The notes beneath the pieces were generated by a model. That model made no database searches, was not told the DNA's origin, and worked only from the letters and a program-made list of their open reading frames with translations. Shown here in pieces: positions 1-7,583 of a stretch of 44,679 nucleotides of DNA (position 1 is the first letter of the stretch; the number at the start of each line of letters is the position of its first letter). The position numbers and the translations under genes were made by a program. The DNA is taken from the NCBI RefSeq assembly GCF_001723055.1, contig NZ_MDCR01000013.1, forward strand, positions 1 through 44,679, given 5' to 3'. This DNA is from Streptomyces niveus. GTDB taxonomy: Bacteria; Actinomycetota; Actinomycetes; Streptomycetales; Streptomycetaceae.

Positions 1-167
1 AGGCGCGGCGCGAGGAGCCGGTCGCCGTACTTCTCGGCGAGATCGGCGAACGCCTCCGGGCGGCGGGCGGTGGCGACCACGCGGTTGCCGGCCGCCAGGG
101 CCTCCTCGGCGACGGCGCGTCCCAGTCCCCGGGAGGCGCCGGTGATGAACCAGACCTGGTCACGCAT
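1..167 (-). CDS. SDR-family oxidoreductase, N-terminal part (truncated by window edge)
   Basis: Reading leftward from the ATG at 165-167, the protein begins MRDQVWFITGASRGLGRAVA and continues to the window edge, about 55 residues. The TGASRGLG motif is the glycine-rich NAD(P)-binding turn of classical short-chain dehydrogenases/reductases. It is followed by the expected second strand (RVVATARRPEAF), where the two arginines suggest NADPH preference. The catalytic Tyr-Lys pair lies outside the window, so the substrate cannot be told. The gene is divergent from the metallophosphoesterase gene. The family call is sure; the specific role is unknown. Confidence 0.9.
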   Translation of the reverse strand, partial: MRDQVWFITGASRGLGRAVAEEALAAGNRVVATARRPEAFADLAEKYGDRLLAPR

Positions 168-299
168 GGCTGTTCCTTCTCTCAACGGTTCGTTCCTCTC
201 AACGGGCGGCCCGGCTGGGGAGAGTAGGGGTTGATCGACGCGGACACGTACATATCCTTGTGGAATGCGCTACTTGCGGGCACGTCGAGTTCGGAGCGA

Positions 300-1220
300 A
301 TGCCGGTGACCTATGAGATACGTGGCGCGGCGCCACCCACCCCCGGCACCCCGTCCCCGACCCGGCCCGGACGGCTCGTCGCGACGAGCGACCTCCACAT
401 CCGGCACCCGGAGAACAGGAAGATCGCCGACTCCCTGTGGCCCGAGTCGGAGCACGACTGGCTCCTGGTGGCCGGTGACATCGGTGAGTTGGTCTCCGAC
501 ATCGAGTGGACCCTGCGCACTCTGAGCGAGCGGTTCGCGAAGGTCATCTGGGTGCCGGGCAACCATGAGCTGTGGACCGCGCCCGACGACCCGGTCCCGC
601 TCAGGGGCGACGCCAAGTACCGCCACCTCGTGGAGCTGTGCCGGGGACTCGGGGTCGTCACGCCGGAGGATCCCTACCCCGTCTGGGAGGGCGAGGGCGG
701 CCCCGCCGTCATCGCGCCGCTGTTCCTCCTCTACGACTACTCCTTCCGGCCCCCCGGCACGGACTCCAAGGAATCGGCCCTCGCGGTCGCGGAGAAGGCC
801 GGTGTCATCTGCACCGACGAGTTCCTGCTCCACCCCGACCCGTATCCCAGCAGGGAGGCGTGGTGCAGGGCCAGGCTCGCGGAGACCGAGCGCCGGCTGG
901 CCGAGATCCCGCCCGAGCTGCCCACCGTCCTGATCAACCACTGGCCGCTGGTACGCGAACCCACGGACGTCCTGTGGCGCCCGGAGTTCGCCCTGTGGTG
1001 CGGCACGAAGGGCTCGGCCGACTGGCCGCGCAGATTCCGGGCCGCCTCGGTCGTGTACGGCCATCTGCACATTCCCCGGCTGATGTGGTGCGACGACGTG
1101 CCTCATCAGGAGGTCTCCCTGGGCTACCCGAGGGAGTGGGGCCGGCGCGCCCAGCAGCCGGGCCGCCCCGTACAGATCCTGCCGTTGCCGGTTCGCGAGG
1201 AAGCGGGGCGGACATCGTGA
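300..1220 (+). CDS. Metallophosphoesterase (calcineurin-like)
   Basis: This is a 306-residue calcineurin-fold phosphoesterase, by family a two-metal phosphohydrolase. The metal-ligand blocks appear in order: TSDLHI (D31, H33), VAGDIGE (D60), PGNHELW (N88, H89), then INHWPL and YGHLHIPR near the C-terminus. No signal peptide or membrane segment is seen, so it should be cytosolic. The ATG at 300 has GGAG just upstream. An in-frame TTG at 231 behind GGGGAGAG would add 23 residues, so the start is uncertain. Its stop overlaps the GTG of the next gene, a phosphopantetheinyl transferase, which implies co-translation. The substrate is unknown. A link to 4'-phosphopantetheine turnover is only inferred from this pairing. 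Confidence 0.9.
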   Translation: MPVTYEIRGAAPPTPGTPSPTRPGRLVATSDLHIRHPENRKIADSLWPESEHDWLLVAGDIGELVSDIEWTLRTLSERFAKVIWVPGNHELWTAPDDPVPLRGDAKYRHLVELCRGLGVVTPEDPYPVWEGEGGPAVIAPLFLLYDYSFRPPGTDSKESALAVAEKAGVICTDEFLLHPDPYPSREAWCRARLAETERRLAEIPPELPTVLINHWPLVREPTDVLWRPEFALWCGTKGSADWPRRFRAASVVYGHLHIPRLMWCDDVPHQEVSLGYPREWGRRAQQPGRPVQILPLPVREEAGRTS

Positions 1221-1873
1221 TCGAACGCATCGTGCCCGCCGGCACCGAGACGGCCGAGGCGTACGGAGACCTGCCGGAGGCCACGCTCTTCCCCGAGGAG
1301 GAGCTGATCGTGAAGTCCGCCGTGGCCAAGCGGCGCGGCGAGTTCACCACCGCCAGACACTGCGCGCGCCAGGCCCTGACGCGGCTCGGCGCGCCCGCGG
1401 GGGCGATCCTCACCGGCGAGCGCGGCGCGCCGCAGTGGCCCGAGGGCGTGGTCGGCAGCATCACGCACTGCGACGGCTACCGCGCGGCCGTCGTCGCCCG
1501 CCCCGCGCTGGTCACCTCGATCGGTATCGACGCGGAGCCCGCGCTGCCGCTGCCCTCCGGGGTCCTGGACGCGGTGGCCCTGGCCGACGAGCAGGTCGCG
1601 GTCAAGGAACTTCTGGTGTCGGTGCCGCAAGTTCCCTGGGACCGGCTGCTGTTCAGCGCCAAGGAGTCCGTCTACAAGGCGTGGTTCCCGCTGATGCGAC
1701 GCTTCCTGGAGTTCGAGGGCGCCCGGCTGGTCTTCGACCCGGCGGGCGGGACGTTCACGGCGCATCTCCTCGCGGGACCGGCGAAGGCCGGGAGCCGTAC
1801 GCTGCACACGTTCGACGGCCGCTGGCTCTCGGAGAACGGCATCGTGCTGACGTCCGTCACCGTCCCCGCTTGA
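1217..1873 (+). CDS. 4'-phosphopantetheinyl transferase (EntD/Sfp superfamily)
   Basis: This 218-residue enzyme should move the 4'-phosphopantetheine arm from CoA to a serine of acyl or peptidyl carrier proteins, activating PKS, NRPS or fatty acid synthase partners. The diagnostic motifs are SITHCDGY (residues 81-88, the SxxH CoA contact), GIDAEP (D105 and E107, Mg ligands) and FSAKESVYKAW (K149, E150, K154). Length and motif spacing fit the EntD-like group of this superfamily. It starts with a GTG that overlaps the TGA of the metallophosphoesterase gene by 3 bases. No PKS or NRPS genes lie in the window, so it probably serves carrier proteins encoded elsewhere. Confidence 0.93.
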   Translation: MIERIVPAGTETAEAYGDLPEATLFPEEELIVKSAVAKRRGEFTTARHCARQALTRLGAPAGAILTGERGAPQWPEGVVGSITHCDGYRAAVVARPALVTSIGIDAEPALPLPSGVLDAVALADEQVAVKELLVSVPQVPWDRLLFSAKESVYKAWFPLMRRFLEFEGARLVFDPAGGTFTAHLLAGPAKAGSRTLHTFDGRWLSENGIVLTSVTVPA

Positions 1874-1952
1874 CGAGGTGACCGGGCTGTCCGAGGACGG
1901 ACAGCCCGGTCACACGCCACCGCACACCGCACCGGCGCATCGCGCGCCGCTC

Positions 1953-2375
1953 TCAGGCGATCGACGCCGAAACGATCGCCGCCACCGCGATGTTGCACGA
2001 CGCCGTCACCCACACCGCGGGGTGCGGCTCCGCCTCCACCAGCGTCGCGCCCAGCTTGCCCGGCGTCACCAGATCCACCACCAGGAACGCCACCGCCATC
2101 ATCACCAGGCCGAGCACCCCGAACGCGGCCGTCGACGCCAGGCCCTTGCCGAAGTCGTCGTACGTCGTCCAGATCGAGGTGAACACGATGCCGCCGATCC
2201 CCAGGAGCGCCGAGCTGAGCAGCAGCGCGGCGTTGCGGTTGCGCTCCTGCCAGATCTGCTTCCCGAGCTTCCCCGGTGTCAGCAGGTCGACGAGGACGAT
2301 ACCGAGGATCAGAAGGACCACACCGAGCGCGCCGTAGGCGCCCGCTCGGCCAAGTCCGTTGACTATGTCGTTCAT
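1953..2375 (-). CDS. DUF350 family integral membrane protein
   Basis: This 140-residue, very hydrophobic protein has about four predicted transmembrane helices. It is an internal duplication: VDLLTPGKLG at residues 29-38 and VDLVTPGKLG at 100-109 sit at equivalent places after a hydrophobic helix. Such duplicated halves are typical of DUF350, whose biochemical role is not established to my knowledge. The ATG at 2375 was chosen because the protein then starts just before the first helix (MNDIVNGLGRAGAYG), with GGAGA about 12 bases upstream. It is divergent from the GH3 gene and converges on the phosphopantetheinyl transferase gene. Confidence 0.88.
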   Translation of the reverse strand: MNDIVNGLGRAGAYGALGVVLLILGIVLVDLLTPGKLGKQIWQERNRNAALLLSSALLGIGGIVFTSIWTTYDDFGKGLASTAAFGVLGLVMMAVAFLVVDLVTPGKLGATLVEAEPHPAVWVTASCNIAVAAIVSASIA

Positions 2376-2689
2376 TGGGAAGCTCGTCTCCGCTGCTGAA
2401 GATGATCGATTGAGCGTGGCAAAGGCGTCGCAAAATGTATCGCACGGTGCACGAGCCGCGAGGAGGAGCCGGGAACAGCGGCCGAACCGGGTCCCGACCG
2501 TGCCCGGAAGTTCGTGTTCCGCACCCGGATTATCGATCAATGTGGCGAATGCGCCGCTCCGTCCCGCTGTGTGCGATCCACGGAACCGTCACGGACACGC
2601 ACCTCATCGGGCGCCGCGACCGCTCACTACGATCGGTGGCGAGCGCCGCCACCGGCGGCTCCGCGCCCGCCACCGAGAGGACCTCAGTC
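2376..2689. other. Divergent intergenic region without a recognised gene
   Basis: These 314 bases separate the DUF350 gene from the GH3 start. An open frame continues upstream from the GH3 gene, but its translation is basic, low in complexity and unlike a signal peptide or GH3 start. I therefore treat it as leader DNA that should hold both promoters. None of the three operator motifs seen elsewhere in the window is present here. No strong promoter could be assigned by eye. Confidence 0.5.
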
Positions 2690-4882
2690 GTGCAAGCCGC
2701 CACCCCGGCCTGGAACGATCCCTACGACCGTTCCGTCAACGAACTGCTCGCCCGGATGACCGACGACGAGAAGCTCGGCCAGCTCCAGCAGCTCGCCTGG
2801 GCGGGGGCCACCGGCCCCGGCGGCACCCAGACACGGGAGGCCGAAGAGGCCGCCCGCGCGGGCCTGTTGGGCTCCGTGCTGAACATCCACGGCGCCAAGG
2901 AGTCCAACGCGCTCCAGCGGATCGCCGTCGAGGAGTCCCGGCTCGGCATCCCGCTGATCTTCGGTCTCGACATCATCCACGGCTTCTGGACCACCTTCCC
3001 GATCCCCCTCGCGCAGGCGGCCAGCTTCGACCCCGCGGTCTCCGAGCTGGACGCCTCCGTCTCGGCGGCCGAGGCCCGGTCCAACGGTGTGCACTGGACG
3101 TTCGCGCCGATGATGGACGTCACCAGTGAGCCGCGCTGGGGCCGGATCGCCGAGTCCGCGGGCGAAGACCCGTATCTGAACGCGGTGCTGGCGGCGGCCA
3201 AGGTACGCGGCTACCAGGGCGGCGACCTGAAGGCCAAGGACCGGATCGCCGCCTGCGCCAAGCACTACGTCGCGTACGGCGGCGCCGAGGGCGGCCGGGA
3301 CTACAACACCGTCGACGTCTCCGAGGCCCGGCTGCGCAACCACTACCTCCCGCCCTTCAAGGTGGCCGTGGACGCCCAAGTGGCCACCGTCATGGCCGCG
3401 TTCAACACCATCAGCGGCGTCCCCGCGCACGGCAACGAGCACACCCTGACCCGAATCCTCAAGCAGGACTGGGGATTCGACGGCTTCGTCGTCAGCGACT
3501 GGACCGGCGTCCAGGAACTGATCCCGCACGGCTTCGCCGCCGACGGCGCCGACGCGGCCCGCCTCGCGCTCGGCGCCGGCGTCGACATGGAGATGGTCAG
3601 CACCCATGTCGCCGACCACGGACGGAAGTTGCTGAGTGAGGGGCGGATCGACGCCGCACGCCTGGACGACGCGGTGACCCGTGTGCTGCGCGTCAAATTC
3701 CGCCTCGGTCTCTTCGACGACCCCTACGTCCCCGAGCAGGCCGAGATCACCGGACCGACGGAGCGGGCCCGGTCGGCGGCCCGCACGGCAGCCGCGCGCT
3801 CCATGGTGCTGCTCAGGAACGAGGGCGGTGCCCTGCCGCTCGCCAAGAACCTCCGTTCCCTCGCCGTCGTCGGGCCGTTCGCGGACTCCGCCGACCTTCA
3901 GGGCACCTGGGCCGGGCCCGGCGCGGAGAAGTTCCCGTCCGTCACGGTGCTCGACGCCGTACGCGCCGCCCTGCCGGACACCGAGGTGACCCACGCCCTG
4001 GGCATCGACCCCGCCGGCGAGGACACCGGCACGCTCCCCGACGCGGTCGCGGCGGCGCGCGCCGCGGACGTCACGGTCGTCGTCGTGGGGGAGAGCCCCG
4101 CCATCAGCGGCGAGGCCAACTCGCGCAGCGACATCGGACTGCCGGGCCGCCAGGACGAGTTGATCGAAGCCGTCGCGGCGACCGGCAAGCCCTACGTCGT
4201 CGTCCTCGTGAACGGCCGCCCCCTCGCACTCGGCGACTGGGCCGATTTCGCCCCCGCCGTACTGGAGGCGTGGCACCCCGGCATCGAGGCCGGGAACGCG
4301 GTCGCCGACGTGCTCTTCGGCGACGTCGACCCCGGCGGCCGGCTCCCGGCGTCCTTCCCCCGTAGGGTCGGCCAGCTCCCGGTCCACTACAACCACGAGC
4401 GGACCGGCCGCCCGTACGACGCCGCCGACCCGGACCAGCGCTACGTCTCCCGCTACCTCGACGTGCCGGACGGCCCGCGCTACCCGTTCGGCCACGGACT
4501 GAGCTACACCACCTGCGAACTCACCGAGCCCGTCCTCAGCCGGAACTCGATCGCCGCCGCGTCCCTGCGCGACGGCGACACCGTCGAGGTCAGCGTCACC
4601 GTACGCAACACGGGCGAGCGCGACGGGGACGAGGTCGTCCAGCTCTATCTCCACGACCCGGTGGCGAGCATCGTGCAGCCGGTACGGCGACTGCGCGGCT
4701 TCCGCCGTGTGGGTCTCGCTGCCGGCCGGTCCACCACTGTGCGCTTCAGCCTCGGGTCGGAGGACTTCGGCTTCTGGACCAACGATCCGGACGGCCGGTT
4801 CGTCGTGGAGGAGGGCACGGTCGACATCATCGTCGGCACCAGCTCGACGGCCACGGCCAAGGACACCCTGACGATCACCTGA
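2690..4882 (+). CDS. Glycoside hydrolase family 3, beta-glucosidase-like (BglX type)
   Basis: This 730-residue GH3 enzyme should cleave terminal beta-linked sugars, probably glucose or xylose, by a retaining mechanism. The TIM-barrel domain runs from about residue 20 to 340, with the nucleophile Asp270 in GFDGFVVSDW and KHYVAYGG in the substrate-binding region. The alpha/beta sandwich domain and a C-terminal fibronectin type III-like domain (about 640-725) follow. The GTG start at 2690 was chosen because GAGAGGACC lies just upstream and family similarity begins a few residues later. With this start there is no signal peptide, so the enzyme is likely cytoplasmic. It stands alone, followed by a strong hairpin, and lacks the GGAGAGCGCTCTCC operator. 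Confidence 0.92.
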   Translation: MQAATPAWNDPYDRSVNELLARMTDDEKLGQLQQLAWAGATGPGGTQTREAEEAARAGLLGSVLNIHGAKESNALQRIAVEESRLGIPLIFGLDIIHGFWTTFPIPLAQAASFDPAVSELDASVSAAEARSNGVHWTFAPMMDVTSEPRWGRIAESAGEDPYLNAVLAAAKVRGYQGGDLKAKDRIAACAKHYVAYGGAEGGRDYNTVDVSEARLRNHYLPPFKVAVDAQVATVMAAFNTISGVPAHGNEHTLTRILKQDWGFDGFVVSDWTGVQELIPHGFAADGADAARLALGAGVDMEMVSTHVADHGRKLLSEGRIDAARLDDAVTRVLRVKFRLGLFDDPYVPEQAEITGPTERARSAARTAAARSMVLLRNEGGALPLAKNLRSLAVVGPFADSADLQGTWAGPGAEKFPSVTVLDAVRAALPDTEVTHALGIDPAGEDTGTLPDAVAAARAADVTVVVVGESPAISGEANSRSDIGLPGRQDELIEAVAATGKPYVVVLVNGRPLALGDWADFAPAVLEAWHPGIEAGNAVADVLFGDVDPGGRLPASFPRRVGQLPVHYNHERTGRPYDAADPDQRYVSRYLDVPDGPRYPFGHGLSYTTCELTEPVLSRNSIAAASLRDGDTVEVSVTVRNTGERDGDEVVQLYLHDPVASIVQPVRRLRGFRRVGLAAGRSTTVRFSLGSEDFGFWTNDPDGRFVVEEGTVDIIVGTSSTATAKDTLTIT

Positions 4883-4903
4883 GACCGGGCCCGGTTGCCG
4901 GGT

Positions 4904-4939
4904 GACGGGGCCCGCCGGATGATTCCGGCGGGCCCCGTC
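4904..4939 (+). terminator. Strong hairpin terminator after the GH3 gene
   Basis: The 16-base arm gacggggcccgccgga at 4904-4919 is exactly complementary to 4924-4939, with a four-base loop TGAT. There is no U-tract, as usual in Streptomyces. It starts 21 bases after the GH3 stop and should separate that gene from the GNAT gene. Confidence 0.8.
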
Positions 4940-4997
4940 CTCGTACGGAGAGCACCGGCACAGCGATTTCTCCGACGATCAGGGAGACGAACCCGCC

Positions 4998-5351
4998 ATG
5001 GCAGAGATCGACATCCGCGACAACCGCGCGCAGGGCCGGCTGGAGGCGTACGAGGGCGACGAGCTGGTCGGCGTCGTCGCCTACTTCGTCCTGGCCGGCG
5101 CCCCCGCCGCGCTCGTGGCCGTACACACGGTGGTGGAGCGGGGCCACGAGGGCAAGGGCATCGCGGGCACGCTGGTGAAGGCGTTCTACGAGATGGGGGC
5201 CCGCGAGGGCGTACCCGTCGTACCGCTGTGCCCGTACGCCGCCAGGTGGGCGCAGCGCCACCCGGACGAGGTGGCCGTCGCGCCGGCGGCGGCCGAGGAG
5301 ACGGTACGCGCCGCGGAGGCCCAGCTGAAGGCGGACTCCGCGCGCTGGTGA
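4998..5351 (+). CDS. Small GNAT-family N-acetyltransferase (YjdJ/Gtn10-like)
   Basis: This 117-residue protein matches the short GCN5-related acetyltransferases of the Acetyltransf_CG type. The N-terminal half forms the strands (EAYEGDELVGVVAYFVLAG, then AVHTVVERGHEGKGIAGTLV). EGKGIAGTL at about 51-59 stands for the Q/RxxGxG/A acetyl-CoA pyrophosphate loop, and VPLCPYAARW is a typical late strand. The family usually ends near residue 95, so the tail (about 95-117, rich in Ala and Glu) is extra. A good ribosome site, AGGGAG, precedes the ATG. The substrate is unknown. Confidence 0.88.
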   Translation: MAEIDIRDNRAQGRLEAYEGDELVGVVAYFVLAGAPAALVAVHTVVERGHEGKGIAGTLVKAFYEMGAREGVPVVPLCPYAARWAQRHPDEVAVAPAAAEETVRAAEAQLKADSARW

Positions 5352-5482
5352 GGGCCGTACGGGTGACACGCGGGCGGTGCGCCGGTCATGCGCCTGGTCG
5401 ATCATGAATGGACCCGGCGCGCGTGGGCACGCGCATCGCGAGACATTGGGAACGCACGAGTCCGTACTTTTGGAGGACTGGC

Positions 5483-5674
5483 ATGACCCATCCGTATCCC
5501 GACCCCGTACCGCCCACCCCGAAGCCGGGCCCGCCGGGACCCGGTCCCGGCCCGGACCCCGGACCGCTGCCGGGACCGGCGCCCGTTCCGGCGCCGTCGC
5601 CGGACCCGATCCCCAGCCCGCCGGGCCCCGACCCGGTGCCGGACCCGGAGCCCCAGCCGGGGCCGCTCGGGTGA
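5483..5674 (+). CDS. 63-residue X-Pro repeat peptide
   Basis: The ATG at 5483 follows a textbook ribosome site, TGGAGGACTGGC. The product is 63 residues, of which 31 are proline, placed at almost every second position and alternating with Gly, Asp, Ala, Val and Ser. There is no cysteine, tryptophan, signal peptide or membrane helix. It should be unstructured or a polyproline-II rod. Two PPG triplets (about residues 17-19 and 46-48) and one PPT are expected to slow ribosomes unless elongation factor P acts. It ends just before a bidirectional hairpin and converges on gnd. The function is unknown. The alternative is a chance open frame in GC-rich DNA, but the ribosome site argues for a gene. 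Confidence 0.65.
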   Translation: MTHPYPDPVPPTPKPGPPGPGPGPDPGPLPGPAPVPAPSPDPIPSPPGPDPVPDPEPQPGPLG

Positions 5675-5684
5675 CGCGAAGCGC

Positions 5685-5735
5685 GAACGGCCGGATGCCG
5701 ACGGGAAGTTGACCCGTCGGCAGCCGGGGCCGTTC
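5685..5735. terminator. Bidirectional hairpin between convergent genes
   Basis: The left arm at 5685-5705 (gaacggccggatgccgacggg) pairs with the right arm at 5713-5735, leaving a small internal bulge and a 7-base loop. It lies between the stop of the X-Pro peptide gene and the stop of gnd, and can end transcription from both sides. Confidence 0.75.
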
Positions 5736-5777
5736 AGCGGGCGCGCCGTCCGATCGGCGCCGCCCTGCGAGCCACCG

Positions 5778-7217
5778 TCAGCCGGAGACCTCGGTGCGGT
5801 CGCCGCCCCACAGGGTGTGGAACGACCCCTCGCGGTCCGTACGCCGATAGGTGTGCGCCCCGAAGAAGTCCCGCTGCCCCTGGGTGAGCGCGGCCGGCAG
5901 CCGCTCCGCGCGCAGCGCGTCGTAGTACGAGAGCGCCGCGGCGAAGCCCGGTGTCGGCACACCCTGCCGCACCGCCGTCGCGATCACCGCGCGCCAGTCG
6001 TCCTGCGCCGCGCCGATCTCCTCGGCGAACTGCTTGTCGGCCAGCAGGCTCGGCAGATCGCGCTGCGCGTCGTACGCGCCCCGGATCCGGTCCAGGAACA
6101 CCGCCCGGATGATGCAGCCCGCGCGCCAGATCGCGGCGACCGACCCGAGGTCGATGTCCCAGCCGTACTCCTCGCTGCCCGCCTGGATCTGGTGGAAGCC
6201 CTGCGTGTACGACACGATCTTCGACGCGTACAGCGCCTGCTCGACCTGGTCCGCGAAGCGCGCCGCCTCCTCCTCGCTCAGCGCGGTCGCCGCCGGGCCC
6301 GGCAGCGACCGCGAGACGTCCCGAAGCGCGGCGTGCCCCGACAGCGAGCGCGCGAAGACCGCCTCGGCGATACCGGAGACCGGCACACCGAGGTCGAGGG
6401 CGATCTGCACCGTCCAGCGGCCGGTGCCCTTCTGCTCGGCCTGGTCGACGACGACGTCGACGAACGGCTTGCCGGTCTCGGCGTCCGTGTGCGCGAGCAC
6501 CTCGGCGGTGATCTCGATCAGATACGAGTCGAGCCGCCCGGTGTTCCACGTCCGGAACGTCTCGGCGATCTTCGCGGGGGAGTAGCCGGCGACCGCGCGC
6601 AGCAGGTGGTACGCCTCGGCGATCAGCTGCATGTCGGCGTACTCGATGCCGTTGTGCACCATCTTCACGAAGTGCCCGGCGCCGTCGGGGCCGATGTGGG
6701 CCACCGTCGGGGTCCCGTCCGGGGCCTTCGCGGCGATGCGCTCCAGGAGCGGGCCGAGGGAGGCGTAACTCTCCTTTGAGCCGCCCGGCATGATGCTCGG
6801 TCCGTGCAGCGCGCCCTCCTCGCCGCCGGAGATGCCCACGCCGACGAAGTGGATGCCGCGCTCGCGCAGCTCCTTCTCGCGGCGCCGGGTGTCCGCGAAG
6901 TGGGCGTTGCCGCCGTCGATGATGACGTCGCCCTCTTCGAGCAGCGGCGCGAACTCCTGGATCACGGCGTCGGTCGGGTCGCCCGCCTTCACCATGATGA
7001 CGAGCCGGCGCGGGCGCTCCAGCGCGGCGACGAACTCCTCCGCCGTGTCCGCGGGAACGAAGACGCCCTCCTCGCCGAACTCCTCGACCAGGGCGTGGGT
7101 CTTGGACGCTGTGCGGTTGTGGAGGGCGACGGCGAAGCCGTTGCGGGCGAAGTTCCGGGCGAGATTGCGGCCCATCACCGCGAGCCCGGTGACGCCGATC
7201 TGGGCAGTGCCACTCAT
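5778..7217 (-). CDS. gnd: 6-phosphogluconate dehydrogenase, NADP-dependent, decarboxylating
   Basis: This 479-residue enzyme of the oxidative pentose phosphate pathway converts 6-phosphogluconate to ribulose 5-phosphate, CO2 and NADPH. The Rossmann motif GVTGLAVMGRNLARN (residues 8-22) is followed by DGGNAHF (101-107), GVGISGGEEGA (127-137) and the catalytic block HFVKMVHNGIEYAD with K185. The C-terminal helical domain is complete, and the length is that of the long homodimeric form, not the roughly 300-residue short form. The ATG at 7217 follows AGGAG. The gene is monocistronic, divergent from the DUF1996 gene. It supplies NADPH and links the sugar-uptake modules here to central metabolism. 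Confidence 0.96.
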   Translation of the reverse strand: MSGTAQIGVTGLAVMGRNLARNFARNGFAVALHNRTASKTHALVEEFGEEGVFVPADTAEEFVAALERPRRLVIMVKAGDPTDAVIQEFAPLLEEGDVIIDGGNAHFADTRRREKELRERGIHFVGVGISGGEEGALHGPSIMPGGSKESYASLGPLLERIAAKAPDGTPTVAHIGPDGAGHFVKMVHNGIEYADMQLIAEAYHLLRAVAGYSPAKIAETFRTWNTGRLDSYLIEITAEVLAHTDAETGKPFVDVVVDQAEQKGTGRWTVQIALDLGVPVSGIAEAVFARSLSGHAALRDVSRSLPGPAATALSEEEAARFADQVEQALYASKIVSYTQGFHQIQAGSEEYGWDIDLGSVAAIWRAGCIIRAVFLDRIRGAYDAQRDLPSLLADKQFAEEIGAAQDDWRAVIATAVRQGVPTPGFAAALSYYDALRAERLPAALTQGQRDFFGAHTYRRTDREGSFHTLWGGDRTEVSG

Positions 7218-7255
7218 GGGTGTGCTCCTGGGTCTCCGTCGGATGTACCTCGTCG

Positions 7256-7277
7256 GGCGGTAGGGATACGTACCGCC
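7256..7277. promoter_or_regulatory. gnd: Inverted repeat upstream of gnd
   Basis: GGCGGTA, an 8-base spacer and TACCGCC form a perfect 7-base inverted repeat about 40 bases upstream of the gnd start. It could be an operator or lie in the gnd leader RNA. No regulator can be assigned from sequence. Confidence 0.35.
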
Positions 7278-7399
7278 GGACAAGGGTGTTCATCGATCTT
7301 CAAGCCGCCCGCATTCTTCCGCATTCCGGCCGTACCGCGTCGGGTCCGTTCATCTCTTGGGCAGATCCGGGGTCCGTACGGACCATCGTTCACCAACTC

Positions 7400-7428
7400 T
7401 TGACACTCTCTCAGCGGCGGCGTAACAC
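7400..7428 (+). promoter_or_regulatory. Housekeeping-type promoter of the DUF1996 gene
   Basis: TTGACA at 7400-7405 and TAACAC at 7423-7428 are separated by exactly 17 bases, an excellent fit to an HrdB (sigma-70-like) promoter. The expected transcription start is near 7435, placing the operator palindrome at 7441 just downstream of +1, where a repressor could block RNA polymerase. Confidence 0.7.
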
Positions 7429-7440
7429 TGGCCTGGCTTT

Positions 7441-7454
7441 GGAGAGCGCTCTCC
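7441..7454. promoter_or_regulatory. LacI-type operator GGAGAGCGCTCTCC, copy 1 (DUF1996 gene)
   Basis: A perfect 14-base palindrome with the central CG typical of LacI-family operators. It contains the GAGCGCTC core of the known CebR/CelR box TGGGAGCGCTCCCA but has different flanks. It lies 130 bases upstream of the DUF1996 start, directly after the promoter. The same 14 bases recur at 8722-8735, 24679-24692 and 27217-27230. Confidence 0.8.
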
Positions 7455-7583
7455 CACAGTGATCCCGGTGTTCCTGACAGACCCGGATCCCGGGGCCGCC
7501 CTCCGCGGTGCACCGTCCAGTACCACTCTCTCCCCCCACCGCATACGGCGCGTATGCGGACGAAGAGCGGCATGGAGGTCCGC

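Noticed and set aside
1217..1873. Phosphopantetheinyl transferase as sign of a natural-product gene cluster
   Set aside because: No PKS, NRPS, tailoring or resistance genes lie nearby. The only partner is a phosphoesterase, so a stand-alone housekeeping role is likelier.
2435..2689. 85-residue N-terminal extension of the GH3 enzyme
   Set aside because: The extension is basic and of low complexity, with no signal peptide. A GTG with a good ribosome site lies at 2690, just before the family similarity begins.
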